Source: an uncultured Verrucomicrobiota bacterium (lineage in GTDB: Bacteria; Verrucomicrobiota; Verrucomicrobiae; Opitutales; Opitutaceae). Taken from it: 12,762 bases of DNA. Location of the stretch: positions 1 through 12,762 of the forward strand of contig CAMLQS010000126.1 of assembly GCA_946482165.1 (NCBI GenBank), given 5' to 3'. Shown piece by piece: positions 1-5,251 of this stretch. A program made the position numbers and the translations under genes. The notes under the pieces are model-generated. The model saw only the letters and a list, made by a program, of their open reading frames with translations, was not told the origin of the DNA and ran no database searches. Numbering within the stretch: position 1 is the first letter of the stretch; every line of letters begins with the position of its first letter.

Positions 1-183
1 GCCCCGGGGCGGGGGGCGGGCGGGGCGGGGGGGGTCGCGCCTCGCGAGGTGGAAAAGCGCCTCGCCGAGAATGGACTCCCTCGCGTGGGGATCGGCGGTG
101 GCGGCGCGCACGGCCTCGACCGTTTCCCGGCAAAGGCAGGGAATGCAGTCGAGCGAAGCGTGGTCGGGCGCATTTTCGTTCAT
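1..183 (-). CDS. DUF89 (ARMT1-like) family protein, N-terminal part
   Basis: Only the first 61 codons lie in the window; the gene runs off the left edge. The N-terminus has a Cys-rich LDCIPCLC motif (Cys13, Cys16, Cys18), followed by a helical stretch (RETVEAVRAA, then DPHARESILGEAL). This matches the start of prokaryotic DUF89 proteins, whose consensus opens with a CxPC motif and an ALEAAR/LQEEIL-type helix. DUF89 proteins are metal-dependent phosphatases thought to hydrolyse damaged or surplus sugar phosphates and related metabolites in the cytoplasm. From about residue 49 the sequence turns into a Pro/Arg-rich stretch encoded by long C runs, where the family usually has a shorter helix-proline linker; this may be a lineage-specific insertion. 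The gene starts 5 nt after the stop of the NifX-like gene, so the two are probably cotranscribed. The start has no Shine-Dalgarno. The catalytic domain is not visible, so the family call rests on the N-terminal motif alone. Confidence 0.72.
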   Translation of the reverse strand, partial: MNENAPDHASLDCIPCLCRETVEAVRAATADPHARESILGEALFHLARRDPPRPARPPPRG

Positions 184-188
184 GACGT

Positions 189-521
189 TCAAGCGTCGCG
201 CAGGCGGCCGGATTGAAAATCGGCGAGGGCTTGCGCCACCGTCACGTGGCCGGAGGTGAAGACGCAGACGTGGGCGTCGAAGAGCACGCGAAGGGCCTGT
301 TCTCCGAAGGCCCCGGCGATGATCGCTCCCACGCGGCGGCGGCGAAGGAGCCGGGCGGCGGCGATGCCCGAGTCGGGGTCGGGAATCGGCTCCAGGCGGT
401 GGGGGAGGTGCTCAAAGCGCTCGGAACGGATGTCGTAGACGACAAACCAAGGCGCGTGGCCGAAGCGCGCGGCGACCAGTCCGGTGGGACAGGGGGCGAG
501 GCTGGCGACGGCGATTCGCAT
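189..521 (-). CDS. NifX/NafY-like dinitrogenase iron-molybdenum cofactor-binding domain protein
   Basis: This 110-residue protein fits the size of stand-alone NifX/NafY/NifB-C domain proteins, which have an RNase H-like fold and bind Fe-S or Fe-Mo cluster precursors. It opens with MRIAVASL, has the ARFGHAPWFVVYD stretch (about 18-30) typical of the family, then a GAIIAGAFGEQALRVL segment (about 65-80). It ends with HVTVAQALADFQSGRL, equivalent to the family's 'VEEALEAFLSGKL' tail. Cys11 and Cys86 are the only cysteines. ATG at 521 is chosen because the family homology begins exactly there; the frame stays open upstream but that part does not resemble the family. No nif structural genes are nearby, so a role in nitrogenase is unlikely. 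Such proteins are common in anaerobes beside DUF134 genes, as here, and their function is poorly known. It is divergent from the DUF134 gene and 5 nt upstream of the DUF89 gene. Confidence 0.85.
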   Translation of the reverse strand: MRIAVASLAPCPTGLVAARFGHAPWFVVYDIRSERFEHLPHRLEPIPDPDSGIAAARLLRRRRVGAIIAGAFGEQALRVLFDAHVCVFTSGHVTVAQALADFQSGRLRDA

Positions 522-623
522 GGCGAAGTTATGAGCATATGACCAAAACAGGCCGTCGGGGCAAGTCCGATCGTTGGCGCTGCGGACTTGCCGGGGCGGG
601 GGCGGGCGGACCTTAGTGCCGTC
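522..623. promoter_or_regulatory. Divergent intergenic region (NifX-like / DUF134)
   Basis: This is the only spacer between the two divergent genes, so both promoters should lie in or near it. The part next to the NifX-like start (about 530-550) is AT-richer than its surroundings and contains TATGCT and CATATG on the minus strand. A TTGCCC on that strand lies 17 nt upstream of CATATG, a weak -35/-10 candidate. The TTGCCC overlaps the left arm of the inverted repeat at 560-592, the geometry expected of a repressor site. The promoter boxes are inference; only the repeat is clear. Confidence 0.4.
560..592. repeat. Perfect 10-bp inverted repeat, candidate operator
   Basis: GGCAAGTCCG at 560-569 is repeated as its exact reverse complement CGGACTTGCC at 583-592, separated by 13 nt. 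Centre-to-centre spacing of the arms is 23 nt, about two helical turns, which suits a dimeric DNA-binding protein binding one face of the DNA. It sits between divergent genes, one of which encodes a helix-turn-helix protein (DUF134), so autoregulation is the simplest idea. It could instead form an RNA hairpin in the DUF134 leader. No T-tract follows, so it is not a standard terminator. Confidence 0.6.
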
Positions 624-947
624 GTGCCACGCCCTCCTTGTCCTCGCCACATCGCCCGCGACGTGCCGGGCGCCTATTTCAAGCCCGCGGGCATTCCGCT
701 TTACGAGTTGGAGGAGGTGGTGTTGGCCGCCGACGAGTTGGAGGCGGTGCGGCTGGCGGACTGCGAAGAGCTTTACCGGGTGGAGGCGGCGGCGAGGATG
801 AAGGTCTCGCGGCCGACCTTCGACCGTATCCTGCGGCGGGCGCGCGGGAAGATCGCGTGCGCGTTGACGAAGGGGCGGGCGTTGCGGATCGAGGGCAGCC
901 CGGCCGGGCGCAAGGTCGCGAAGGCGGCGGGGAAGACGTCGGCCTGA
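624..947 (+). CDS. DUF134 family helix-turn-helix protein
   Basis: The product is 107 residues from a GTG start. DUF134 proteins open with a Pro-Arg-rich MPRPxxxR(x)I segment; here it reads PRPPCPRHI immediately after the GTG at 624, which is why this start is preferred over the in-frame ATG at 588. Next comes AYFKPAGIPLYELEEVVL, the most diagnostic family block, then ADELEAVRLAD, and a helix-turn-helix (AAARMKVSRPTFDRILRRAR, about 56-75) like sigma-70 region 4. The tail ALTKGRALRIEG is also family-typical. DUF134 proteins are presumed DNA-binding regulators and often sit next to, or are fused with, NifX-like domains, as here. I infer that it controls the divergent NifX-like/DUF89 unit through the 560-592 inverted repeat. 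There is only a weak purine-rich GGGCGGA about 13 nt upstream as ribosome-binding site. Confidence 0.9.
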   Translation: MPRPPCPRHIARDVPGAYFKPAGIPLYELEEVVLAADELEAVRLADCEELYRVEAAARMKVSRPTFDRILRRARGKIACALTKGRALRIEGSPAGRKVAKAAGKTSA

Positions 948-986
948 CAAGGGCGCGGGTCGCGCGTGCGACCGTGCGCGGCGCCG

Positions 987-1009
987 GGCGGCGAAACGCG
1001 CGCGCCGCC
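987..1009 (+). terminator. GC hairpin downstream of the DUF134 gene (possible terminator)
   Basis: GGCGGCG at 987-993 pairs perfectly with CGCCGCC at 1003-1009 across a 9-nt loop, 40 nt after the DUF134 stop codon. No T-tract follows, so it is not a classical intrinsic terminator, and hairpins of this strength arise easily in such GC-rich DNA. The remaining spacer up to 1124 holds no ORF with recognisable homology and no clear promoter. Confidence 0.25.
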
Positions 1010-1124
1010 TCGCCTCGCTGCTCCGCCTTCGGGCGCATGGGTGTGGCTAGGCCGGTTTCCCCGCTTGCGTGTCGGCTCGCCGCCCGATGCCGGGCCGGCC
1101 GTCGACGCGCTATGTTCGGGCACT

Positions 1125-1724
1125 ATGTGCACCATCGAATCCGACATGCTGGGCTATGAAGAACGCGGAACCGTGGGCGGCGGAAGTGGCGCGCCCTCGA
1201 AAAACTCGCGACGCGAGTGGACGCCTCCAGACCCGGAAGCGACGCGAAAACTATCCGCACTGATCAAAGACATCGGCGTGGCCATGTTGACGACCGTGGC
1301 TCCCGACGGCGGTTTGCGCAGCCGGCCGATGGCCGCCCAAGGCGGAGGCTTCGAGAACGGCGAAGTCTGGTTTTTCACCGCCGACAACTCCGGCAAGGTG
1401 TCGGAGATCGAGTCGGAGCATGAGGTGAACCTCGCCTATGCGGAGCCCAGGGACCAGCGCTACGTCTCGCTCTCCGGGCGCGCGCGCGTGATTCGCGACG
1501 CGGAGCGGGCCCGCCGGCTCTGGACGCCCGAACTCAAGGCGTGGTTCCCGGGCGGCCCGGAGGACAGGCATCTGGCGCTGCTGCGCGTGCGGGTTCATTC
1601 CGCGGAATACTGGGACGCGCCGAGCGGCAAGATGGCGAGTTTGCTCGCCTACGCCAAATCGAAGCTGACCGGCGAAAGCCCGGGCGAAGCGGGCGAGCAC
1701 GAGAAGGTGCTCGTCGCGCATTAG
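1125..1724 (+). CDS. Pyridoxamine 5'-phosphate oxidase-like flavoprotein (general stress protein 26 type)
   Basis: The product is 199 residues from ATG 1125, or 192 from the in-frame ATG at 1146; homology to the family begins only near residue 37, so both starts are possible. The split-barrel fold is recognisable from IKDIGVAMLTTVAPDG (47-62), LRSRPMAAQ (64-72), EVWFFTADNSGKVSEI (80-95), RYVSLSGRARVI (112-123), LWTPELKAWFPGG (132-144) and AEYWDAPSGK (160-169). These are hallmarks of the Pyrid_ox_like/general stress protein 26 family, cytoplasmic FMN- or flavin-binding proteins linked to stress tolerance rather than true PdxH enzymes. The roughly 35 N-terminal residues are Gly/Ser-rich and probably disordered. 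The gene stands alone on the plus strand and converges on the aminotransferase gene 58 nt away. Nothing links it to the polysaccharide locus. No Shine-Dalgarno is seen before either start. Confidence 0.88.
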   Translation: MCTIESDMLGYEERGTVGGGSGAPSKNSRREWTPPDPEATRKLSALIKDIGVAMLTTVAPDGGLRSRPMAAQGGGFENGEVWFFTADNSGKVSEIESEHEVNLAYAEPRDQRYVSLSGRARVIRDAERARRLWTPELKAWFPGGPEDRHLALLRVRVHSAEYWDAPSGKMASLLAYAKSKLTGESPGEAGEHEKVLVAH

Positions 1725-1782
1725 CGCGCTTCCGCCGCCGCCGAGAAGAGACGTCCTTCCCGCCCGGCCCGCTCAGGCAACC

Positions 1783-2916
1783 CTAGCCGAGCAGCGCCGT
1801 CAGATCGGCGGCGATACGGCGCGCGTCGCTTTCGTCGACGCCGGAGTGCAGAGGCAGGCAAAGCACGCGGCGGTAGAACTCCTCGGCGGCGGGGAACGGG
1901 CCGCAGTCCGCGAAGCGAGCGAAGTAGTGTCCCGGCGGATACTGAAGCGCCGATTCGTAGCCCAGCGCGGCGAGCCGTTTCCGCGCGGCGTCGCGGAGGG
2001 CCGCGGTGGGGAGCAGGAGCGGTTGGAGATGGGGCGCGTCGTCGGGGCCGTTCGCCAGCAGGGTCGCCCCGGGCACCGCGCCCAGTTCCTCGCGATAGCG
2101 GGCCGCGAGGGCCTGGCGCCGCGAGCGCAGGCCCTCGCGGAAACGGCGCAGCTGCACCCGCCCGATGGCGGCGTTGAAGTTGGGCAGGTGGTAGCGCCAC
2201 CCGGGGCCGTCGACGTCCGTCTCGGGGCGTTCGGGGTCGCCGCCGGCCGGGCGGGGGCGCAGCCCGAGCCTGCGCATGGCGCGGAGGCGCCCGGCTTCGG
2301 CGGCCGAGCCGACGACGACCGCGCCGCCTTCCCCGCAGGTGATGTTTTTGATGGGATCGAAACTGAAACAGACGACGTCGCCGCGGGAGCCGACCAAGGC
2401 GCCTTCCGCCACCGTGCCGAATGCGTGCGCGGCGTCCTCGACCACGCGGAGGCCTCGGTTTTCGGCCCATCGATGGATTTCGCCGAGGGGGCCGGCGTGC
2501 CCCGCGTAATGCACCGGCATGATGGCGCGCGTGCGCGGGCCGACACGGCGGGCGGCGTCCTCGAGGTCGACGAGGCCGTCTTCCAACCTCACGTCGCAGA
2601 GCACCGGTCGAAGACCCGCCGCGCAGACCGCCTGGAAGGAGGCGACAAACGTGATCGCGGGAACAAGCACTTCCGAGCCGGGGGGCAGGGCGCATGCTTC
2701 CAAGGCAAGATGGAGCGCGCTCGAGCCCGAGCTGACGGCGACCACGTGGCGCCCGCCATTCAGGCCCAGGTAGTCCGCCAAGTCGGCCTCGAAGGCGGCG
2801 GTCACCGCGCCCATGCCGAGGTAGCCGCCGGCGAAGACCTCGGCGACGGCGGCCAGTTCGTCGGGGCCGAGATCGGGGGCGGAGACATTTTTGGAGGACG
2901 AGGAAGCGGAGGGCAT
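1783..2916 (-). CDS. DegT/DnrJ/EryC1/StrS-family sugar aminotransferase
   Basis: This 377-residue fold-type I PLP enzyme is expected to transfer an amino group to a nucleotide-linked keto-sugar. Visible family features are the substrate/PLP loop SSGSSALHLAL (62-72), PAITFVASFQAV (86-97), the PLP-pyridine contact VVEDAAHAFGT (158-168, Asp161 with His164 nearby), and the Schiff-base lysine in SFDPIKNITCGEGG (Lys190). NFNAAIGRVQL follows in the C-terminal half. Length is normal for the family. ATG 2916 is preferred because the preceding PDLGPDELAAV segment is where family homology begins and because it leaves a 46-nt gap from the upstream gene. An in-frame ATG at 2991 would add 25 residues and overlap that gene. 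Two acyltransferase genes precede it on the same strand, so the unit plausibly makes an N-acylated amino sugar for the polysaccharide. The exact sugar cannot be told from sequence. Confidence 0.93.
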   Translation of the reverse strand: MPSASSSSKNVSAPDLGPDELAAVAEVFAGGYLGMGAVTAAFEADLADYLGLNGGRHVVAVSSGSSALHLALEACALPPGSEVLVPAITFVASFQAVCAAGLRPVLCDVRLEDGLVDLEDAARRVGPRTRAIMPVHYAGHAGPLGEIHRWAENRGLRVVEDAAHAFGTVAEGALVGSRGDVVCFSFDPIKNITCGEGGAVVVGSAAEAGRLRAMRRLGLRPRPAGGDPERPETDVDGPGWRYHLPNFNAAIGRVQLRRFREGLRSRRQALAARYREELGAVPGATLLANGPDDAPHLQPLLLPTAALRDAARKRLAALGYESALQYPPGHYFARFADCGPFPAAEEFYRRVLCLPLHSGVDESDARRIAADLTALLG

Positions 2917-2962
2917 GCGAAGTTTGTTTGGGCTGCGGGCGAGGGCGGCGTGGGAGTCCGCC

Positions 2963-3574
2963 TTAGCCGGAGGCGCGCCGGCCAATGACATAGTTGCGGA
3001 ACGGGAGAGGCATCACTCCGGCGTCGTCCACGGTTCGGCTGGAGGCATCGGGCTCCATGACGCAATCGTAGGCGATGCGAACCCGGTGGCCCACGCGCGC
3101 ACCGCCGCGGACGACGGCCTTGGCGCCGACGAGGACGTCGTCTCCCAAAATCGGGAAGGCGCGCGCATCGGTTCCGGGCGCCTCGTCGGATTCCCGGCCG
3201 GGCCCGATCCAGGCTCCGGCATATACGCGCAGCCGAGCTCCGGCCACGACCGCGATATGAACACAGGCCGGGTGCGGAACATAGAGCCCGGGGCCGATGC
3301 GGCTGGCGGGCGCGAGATGGGCGCGAAAGAGGACGAGGTTGAGCCAGGAGGGCAGTTGCGCGAGCGCGCGGCCCAGGGGCCCGCGCGCGTGCAGTCCGTG
3401 GGCGAGCCGGAAGAGCGCGGCGCAGGACCCGCTGGGGGTGAGCAAGGCGCTGAGTCGTTCGCGCGCGCGACCCCGCCGGGTCTTGTGGGCGCTGGCGTGC
3501 GCGGCGAAGGCGTCGAGATCGGCGGCGAGGTGCCGGGCGAGTTCGAGCCAGGAGAGGCGGGCGTCGGCGTTCAT
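2963..3574 (-). CDS. CysE-like left-handed beta-helix acyltransferase (copy A)
   Basis: This 203-residue protein resembles serine O-acetyltransferase-like enzymes of polysaccharide loci. A helical N-terminal half (LARHLAADLDAF, then LSALLTPSGSCAALFRLAHGL) leads into hexapeptide repeats: LAPASRIGPGLYVPHPACVHI (about 87-107), then ILGDDVLVGAKAVVRGGARVGHRVRI (about 142-167). His101 sits where CysE has the catalytic DHATG histidine, but the following DRHP-type histidine is replaced by RAFP. It therefore probably acylates something other than free serine, perhaps an amino sugar, using acetyl-CoA or another acyl-CoA; that is inference. ATG 3574 is chosen because it forms an ATGA overlap with the stop of the upstream acyltransferase, implying translational coupling. 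An upstream in-frame ATG at 3634 would lie deep inside that gene. Its layout is colinear with its neighbour's, suggesting an old duplication. Confidence 0.82.
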   Translation of the reverse strand: MNADARLSWLELARHLAADLDAFAAHASAHKTRRGRARERLSALLTPSGSCAALFRLAHGLHARGPLGRALAQLPSWLNLVLFRAHLAPASRIGPGLYVPHPACVHIAVVAGARLRVYAGAWIGPGRESDEAPGTDARAFPILGDDVLVGAKAVVRGGARVGHRVRIAYDCVMEPDASSRTVDDAGVMPLPFRNYVIGRRASG

Positions 3575-4170
3575 CTCGCTGCGGGGTCTCGTTCTCCGGA
3601 GCCGGAGGAACGCACGCGAGCCTCGCGCGGCCATACCTGCGTGTCGGCGGGAAGGTCCTGCACCACGGTGCAGTTCGGGCCGATCCAGGTTCGATCGCCG
3701 ACGCGCTGCGGCCCGAGGATCATGGCGCCGACGCAGAGATGCACGTCATCGCCGAGCCAGGCGAGGCCGGGCCCGGCGCCGATATCCCGTTCTTCCAGGC
3801 CGCCGCCAAAGCCTCCGCGTCCCTCGATGGTCAAATTGCGTCCGGCGCGTCCGCCGACCATCACGCCGGGAGGGAAGGCGATGACGAGGCCGGGGCCGAG
3901 GCGGGCGACGGGTGCGAGGTCCGCTCCGGTGAGCGAGTAGTTGATCTGCCAAAAAAGGCGGGCGACGAGACGCCAGCCGCGTTCCCATGCCGCGGCGGAC
4001 AGGCGATAGAGCACCACGCAGGCGTAGGAGGGGGTGAGCGCCTGCGCCCACGGCCGCGGCCTGCCAGGCTCCCGGTAGGCCGCGAGACGACGCAAATCCA
4101 CGGCGAGAGACCTGCGAAGACCGCATTCCTTTGGACGGGCGGAATTTTGGCCATGGTGGTTAAGAGGCAT
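3571..4170 (-). CDS. CysE-like left-handed beta-helix acyltransferase (copy B, atypical active site)
   Basis: This 199-residue protein has the same layout as the downstream gene: a helical start (LAVDLRRLAAYRE, then ALTPSYACVVLYRLSAAA), a NYSLTGADLAPVARLGPGLVI segment (about 77-97), and hexapeptide repeats around LGDDVHLCVGAMILGPQRVGDRTWIGPNCTVV (about 139-170). At the position of the CysE catalytic DH pair it reads AFPPGVMVGG (98-107), with Phe99 instead of His, so ordinary His-based acetyl transfer looks impaired. It may be a structural partner of copy A, use another residue, or act on a different substrate. It is first in the minus-strand unit and diverges from the GT2 gene across the AT-richer spacer. 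ATG 4170 has no Shine-Dalgarno. The first 18 or so residues are not conserved-looking and an in-frame GTG at residue 24 is an alternative start. Its stop overlaps the next start by ATGA. Confidence 0.78.
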   Translation of the reverse strand: MPLNHHGQNSARPKECGLRRSLAVDLRRLAAYREPGRPRPWAQALTPSYACVVLYRLSAAAWERGWRLVARLFWQINYSLTGADLAPVARLGPGLVIAFPPGVMVGGRAGRNLTIEGRGGFGGGLEERDIGAGPGLAWLGDDVHLCVGAMILGPQRVGDRTWIGPNCTVVQDLPADTQVWPREARVRSSGSGERDPAAR

Positions 4171-4300
4171 TCGATAAAAAGGTAAACTTTCGTTCGTCCT
4201 GAAATAAATCGCTGGTTTCGGCAGGGAATATGCACAAGCACCTGAGGGTAATTCCCCGCATAGGGAAGCTTTTCACCCTAATTTAAAACTCTATCGCAAG
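4171..4300. promoter_or_regulatory. AT-richer divergent spacer, promoter region of the two polysaccharide units
   Basis: This spacer separates the minus-strand acyltransferase/aminotransferase unit from the plus-strand glycosyltransferase unit. Of its 130 bases 74 are A or T, far above the surrounding genes, as expected for promoters. Minus-strand candidates are TTTTAT just before the 4170 start with TTCAGG about 17-18 nt upstream. Plus-strand candidates are TAATTT/TTAAAA near 4279-4288. None is close to consensus, so exact promoter boxes are uncertain. Confidence 0.5.
4245..4279 (+). repeat. Interrupted hairpin upstream of the GT2 gene
   Basis: Two nested 5-bp stems lie just before the plus-strand unit. 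AGGGT (4245-4249) pairs with ACCCT (4275-4279), and inside it TTCCC (4252-4256) pairs with GGGAA (4263-4267) around a 6-nt loop. An asymmetric internal bulge (2 versus 7 nt) separates the stems. It could be a regulator site or a leader structure affecting the glycosyltransferase unit; no T-tract supports a terminator role. Chance occurrence cannot be excluded. Confidence 0.35.
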
Positions 4301-5224
4301 ATGCCAGCGCTGAGCACGCCTCTGATTTCTGTCGTCCTGAACGGATGCGATAGCGAACGGTATTTGCCGGAGACGCTGCAGGCCCTTTTGGCGCAGAAAT
4401 TTAAGGATTGGGAGCTCGTGTTCTGGGACAGCGCGTCGAAAGACGGCACCTTGGCGCAGGTGCGGGCGTGCGCGGATGAGCGATTCCGGATCATCGAAAA
4501 CGATACGCGTCCGCTCTTGGGCGAGGCCCGGGATCGGGCGGTTCGGGAAACGCGTGGCGAGTGGGTGGCGTTTTTGGACCATGACGACCTTTGGTCGCCG
4601 GATAAGCTGGCGCGGCAGGTGGCTTTGTTGCGCGGCGCACCGGACGCCGGGCGAGTCGGCATGATCTATGGCCGGGCGACGACGTTTTCGGCGGACGGCG
4701 GACATGGCGAGGCGGCGCCGATTTACTCCGGGCGTGCTTTGCCGGAAGGTCGCCTAACGGTGCCGCTGCTGCGCCATGGCTGCTTCCCGACGATGAGCTC
4801 GGTGTTGGTGCGCCGGAGCGCCTATCTTTCGGTGGGCGGCATTCCCCACGATCTTCGTTTCGCGGAGGACTATCATCTGTATCTCGCGTTGGCGGAGGAG
4901 TGGACGGCGCTGTGCGATCAGGAGGCGCATTGCCGCTACCGTCTGCATGGCCGGAGCGCCACCGCGACGATGCGGGCGGTATCCTATCGCGAAACGCTTT
5001 CTCTGCTTGATCGATGGGGACCGGGGCGGCTGCCCGCGCGAGAGCTGGCCAAGCGGAGGCGGGTCTATGAAACCTTGCTCGGGGTGGACGACATGGTGGA
5101 GCGGCACGAGGTGGCGCGCGGGCTGGCCCATGTGTGGAAACGCGGGTCCTGGACTTATTTCTTCGGCGGTGCGTTGAGGCGTTTTTTCCGAGCGCGCCTG
5201 CTGGGGCGGCGTCACGCGAGTTGA
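4301..5224 (+). CDS. Family 2 glycosyltransferase (GT-A fold)
   Basis: This 307-residue cytoplasmic or membrane-associated transferase is expected to add one sugar from a nucleotide-sugar donor to the lipid-linked repeat unit. The N-terminus has the GT2 strand PLISVVLNGCDSERYLPETLQALLAQ (7-32), with LNGCDSE replacing the usual VxxYN. WELVFWDSASKDGT (37-50) is the nucleotide-binding region. The metal-binding DxD motif is FLDHDDLW (Asp93, Asp95, Asp96), and the probable catalytic acidic pair is in FAEDYHLYL (Glu189-Asp190). The C-terminal 80 residues are basic (RRFFRARLLGRR at the end), which would suit membrane-surface association. It is first in the plus-strand unit, 27 nt before the sugar-phosphate transferase gene. 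ATG 4301 directly precedes the first strand; no Shine-Dalgarno is present. Donor and linkage cannot be predicted. Confidence 0.93.
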   Translation: MPALSTPLISVVLNGCDSERYLPETLQALLAQKFKDWELVFWDSASKDGTLAQVRACADERFRIIENDTRPLLGEARDRAVRETRGEWVAFLDHDDLWSPDKLARQVALLRGAPDAGRVGMIYGRATTFSADGGHGEAAPIYSGRALPEGRLTVPLLRHGCFPTMSSVLVRRSAYLSVGGIPHDLRFAEDYHLYLALAEEWTALCDQEAHCRYRLHGRSATATMRAVSYRETLSLLDRWGPGRLPARELAKRRRVYETLLGVDDMVERHEVARGLAHVWKRGSWTYFFGGALRRFFRARLLGRRHAS

Positions 5225-5251
5225 ACCACGTTTGCGAGCATCGTTTCTCCT

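Noticed and set aside
707..752. Repeated GAGTTGGAGG motif in the DUF134 gene
   Set aside because: It encodes the natural ELEEV and ELEAV helices of the family; coincidence of codon use rather than a functional repeat.
966..1124. N-terminal extension of the pyridoxamine-phosphate-oxidase-like protein up to 966
   Set aside because: The extra residues are Pro/Arg/Ala-rich without homology, and the family domain begins well after 1146.
1846..2988. 380-codon plus-strand open frame opposite the aminotransferase gene
   Set aside because: No motifs; the minus strand encodes a complete DegT-type enzyme with its PLP lysine.
2917..2991. Longer aminotransferase start at 2991
   Set aside because: It would add 25 non-conserved residues and overlap the upstream acyltransferase gene by 29 nt; 2916 fits the family start better. 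It is not fully excluded.
2891..3940. 349-codon plus-strand open frame opposite the acyltransferase genes
   Set aside because: Gly/Ala/Arg-rich shadow; the minus strand shows hexapeptide repeats and ATGA coupling.
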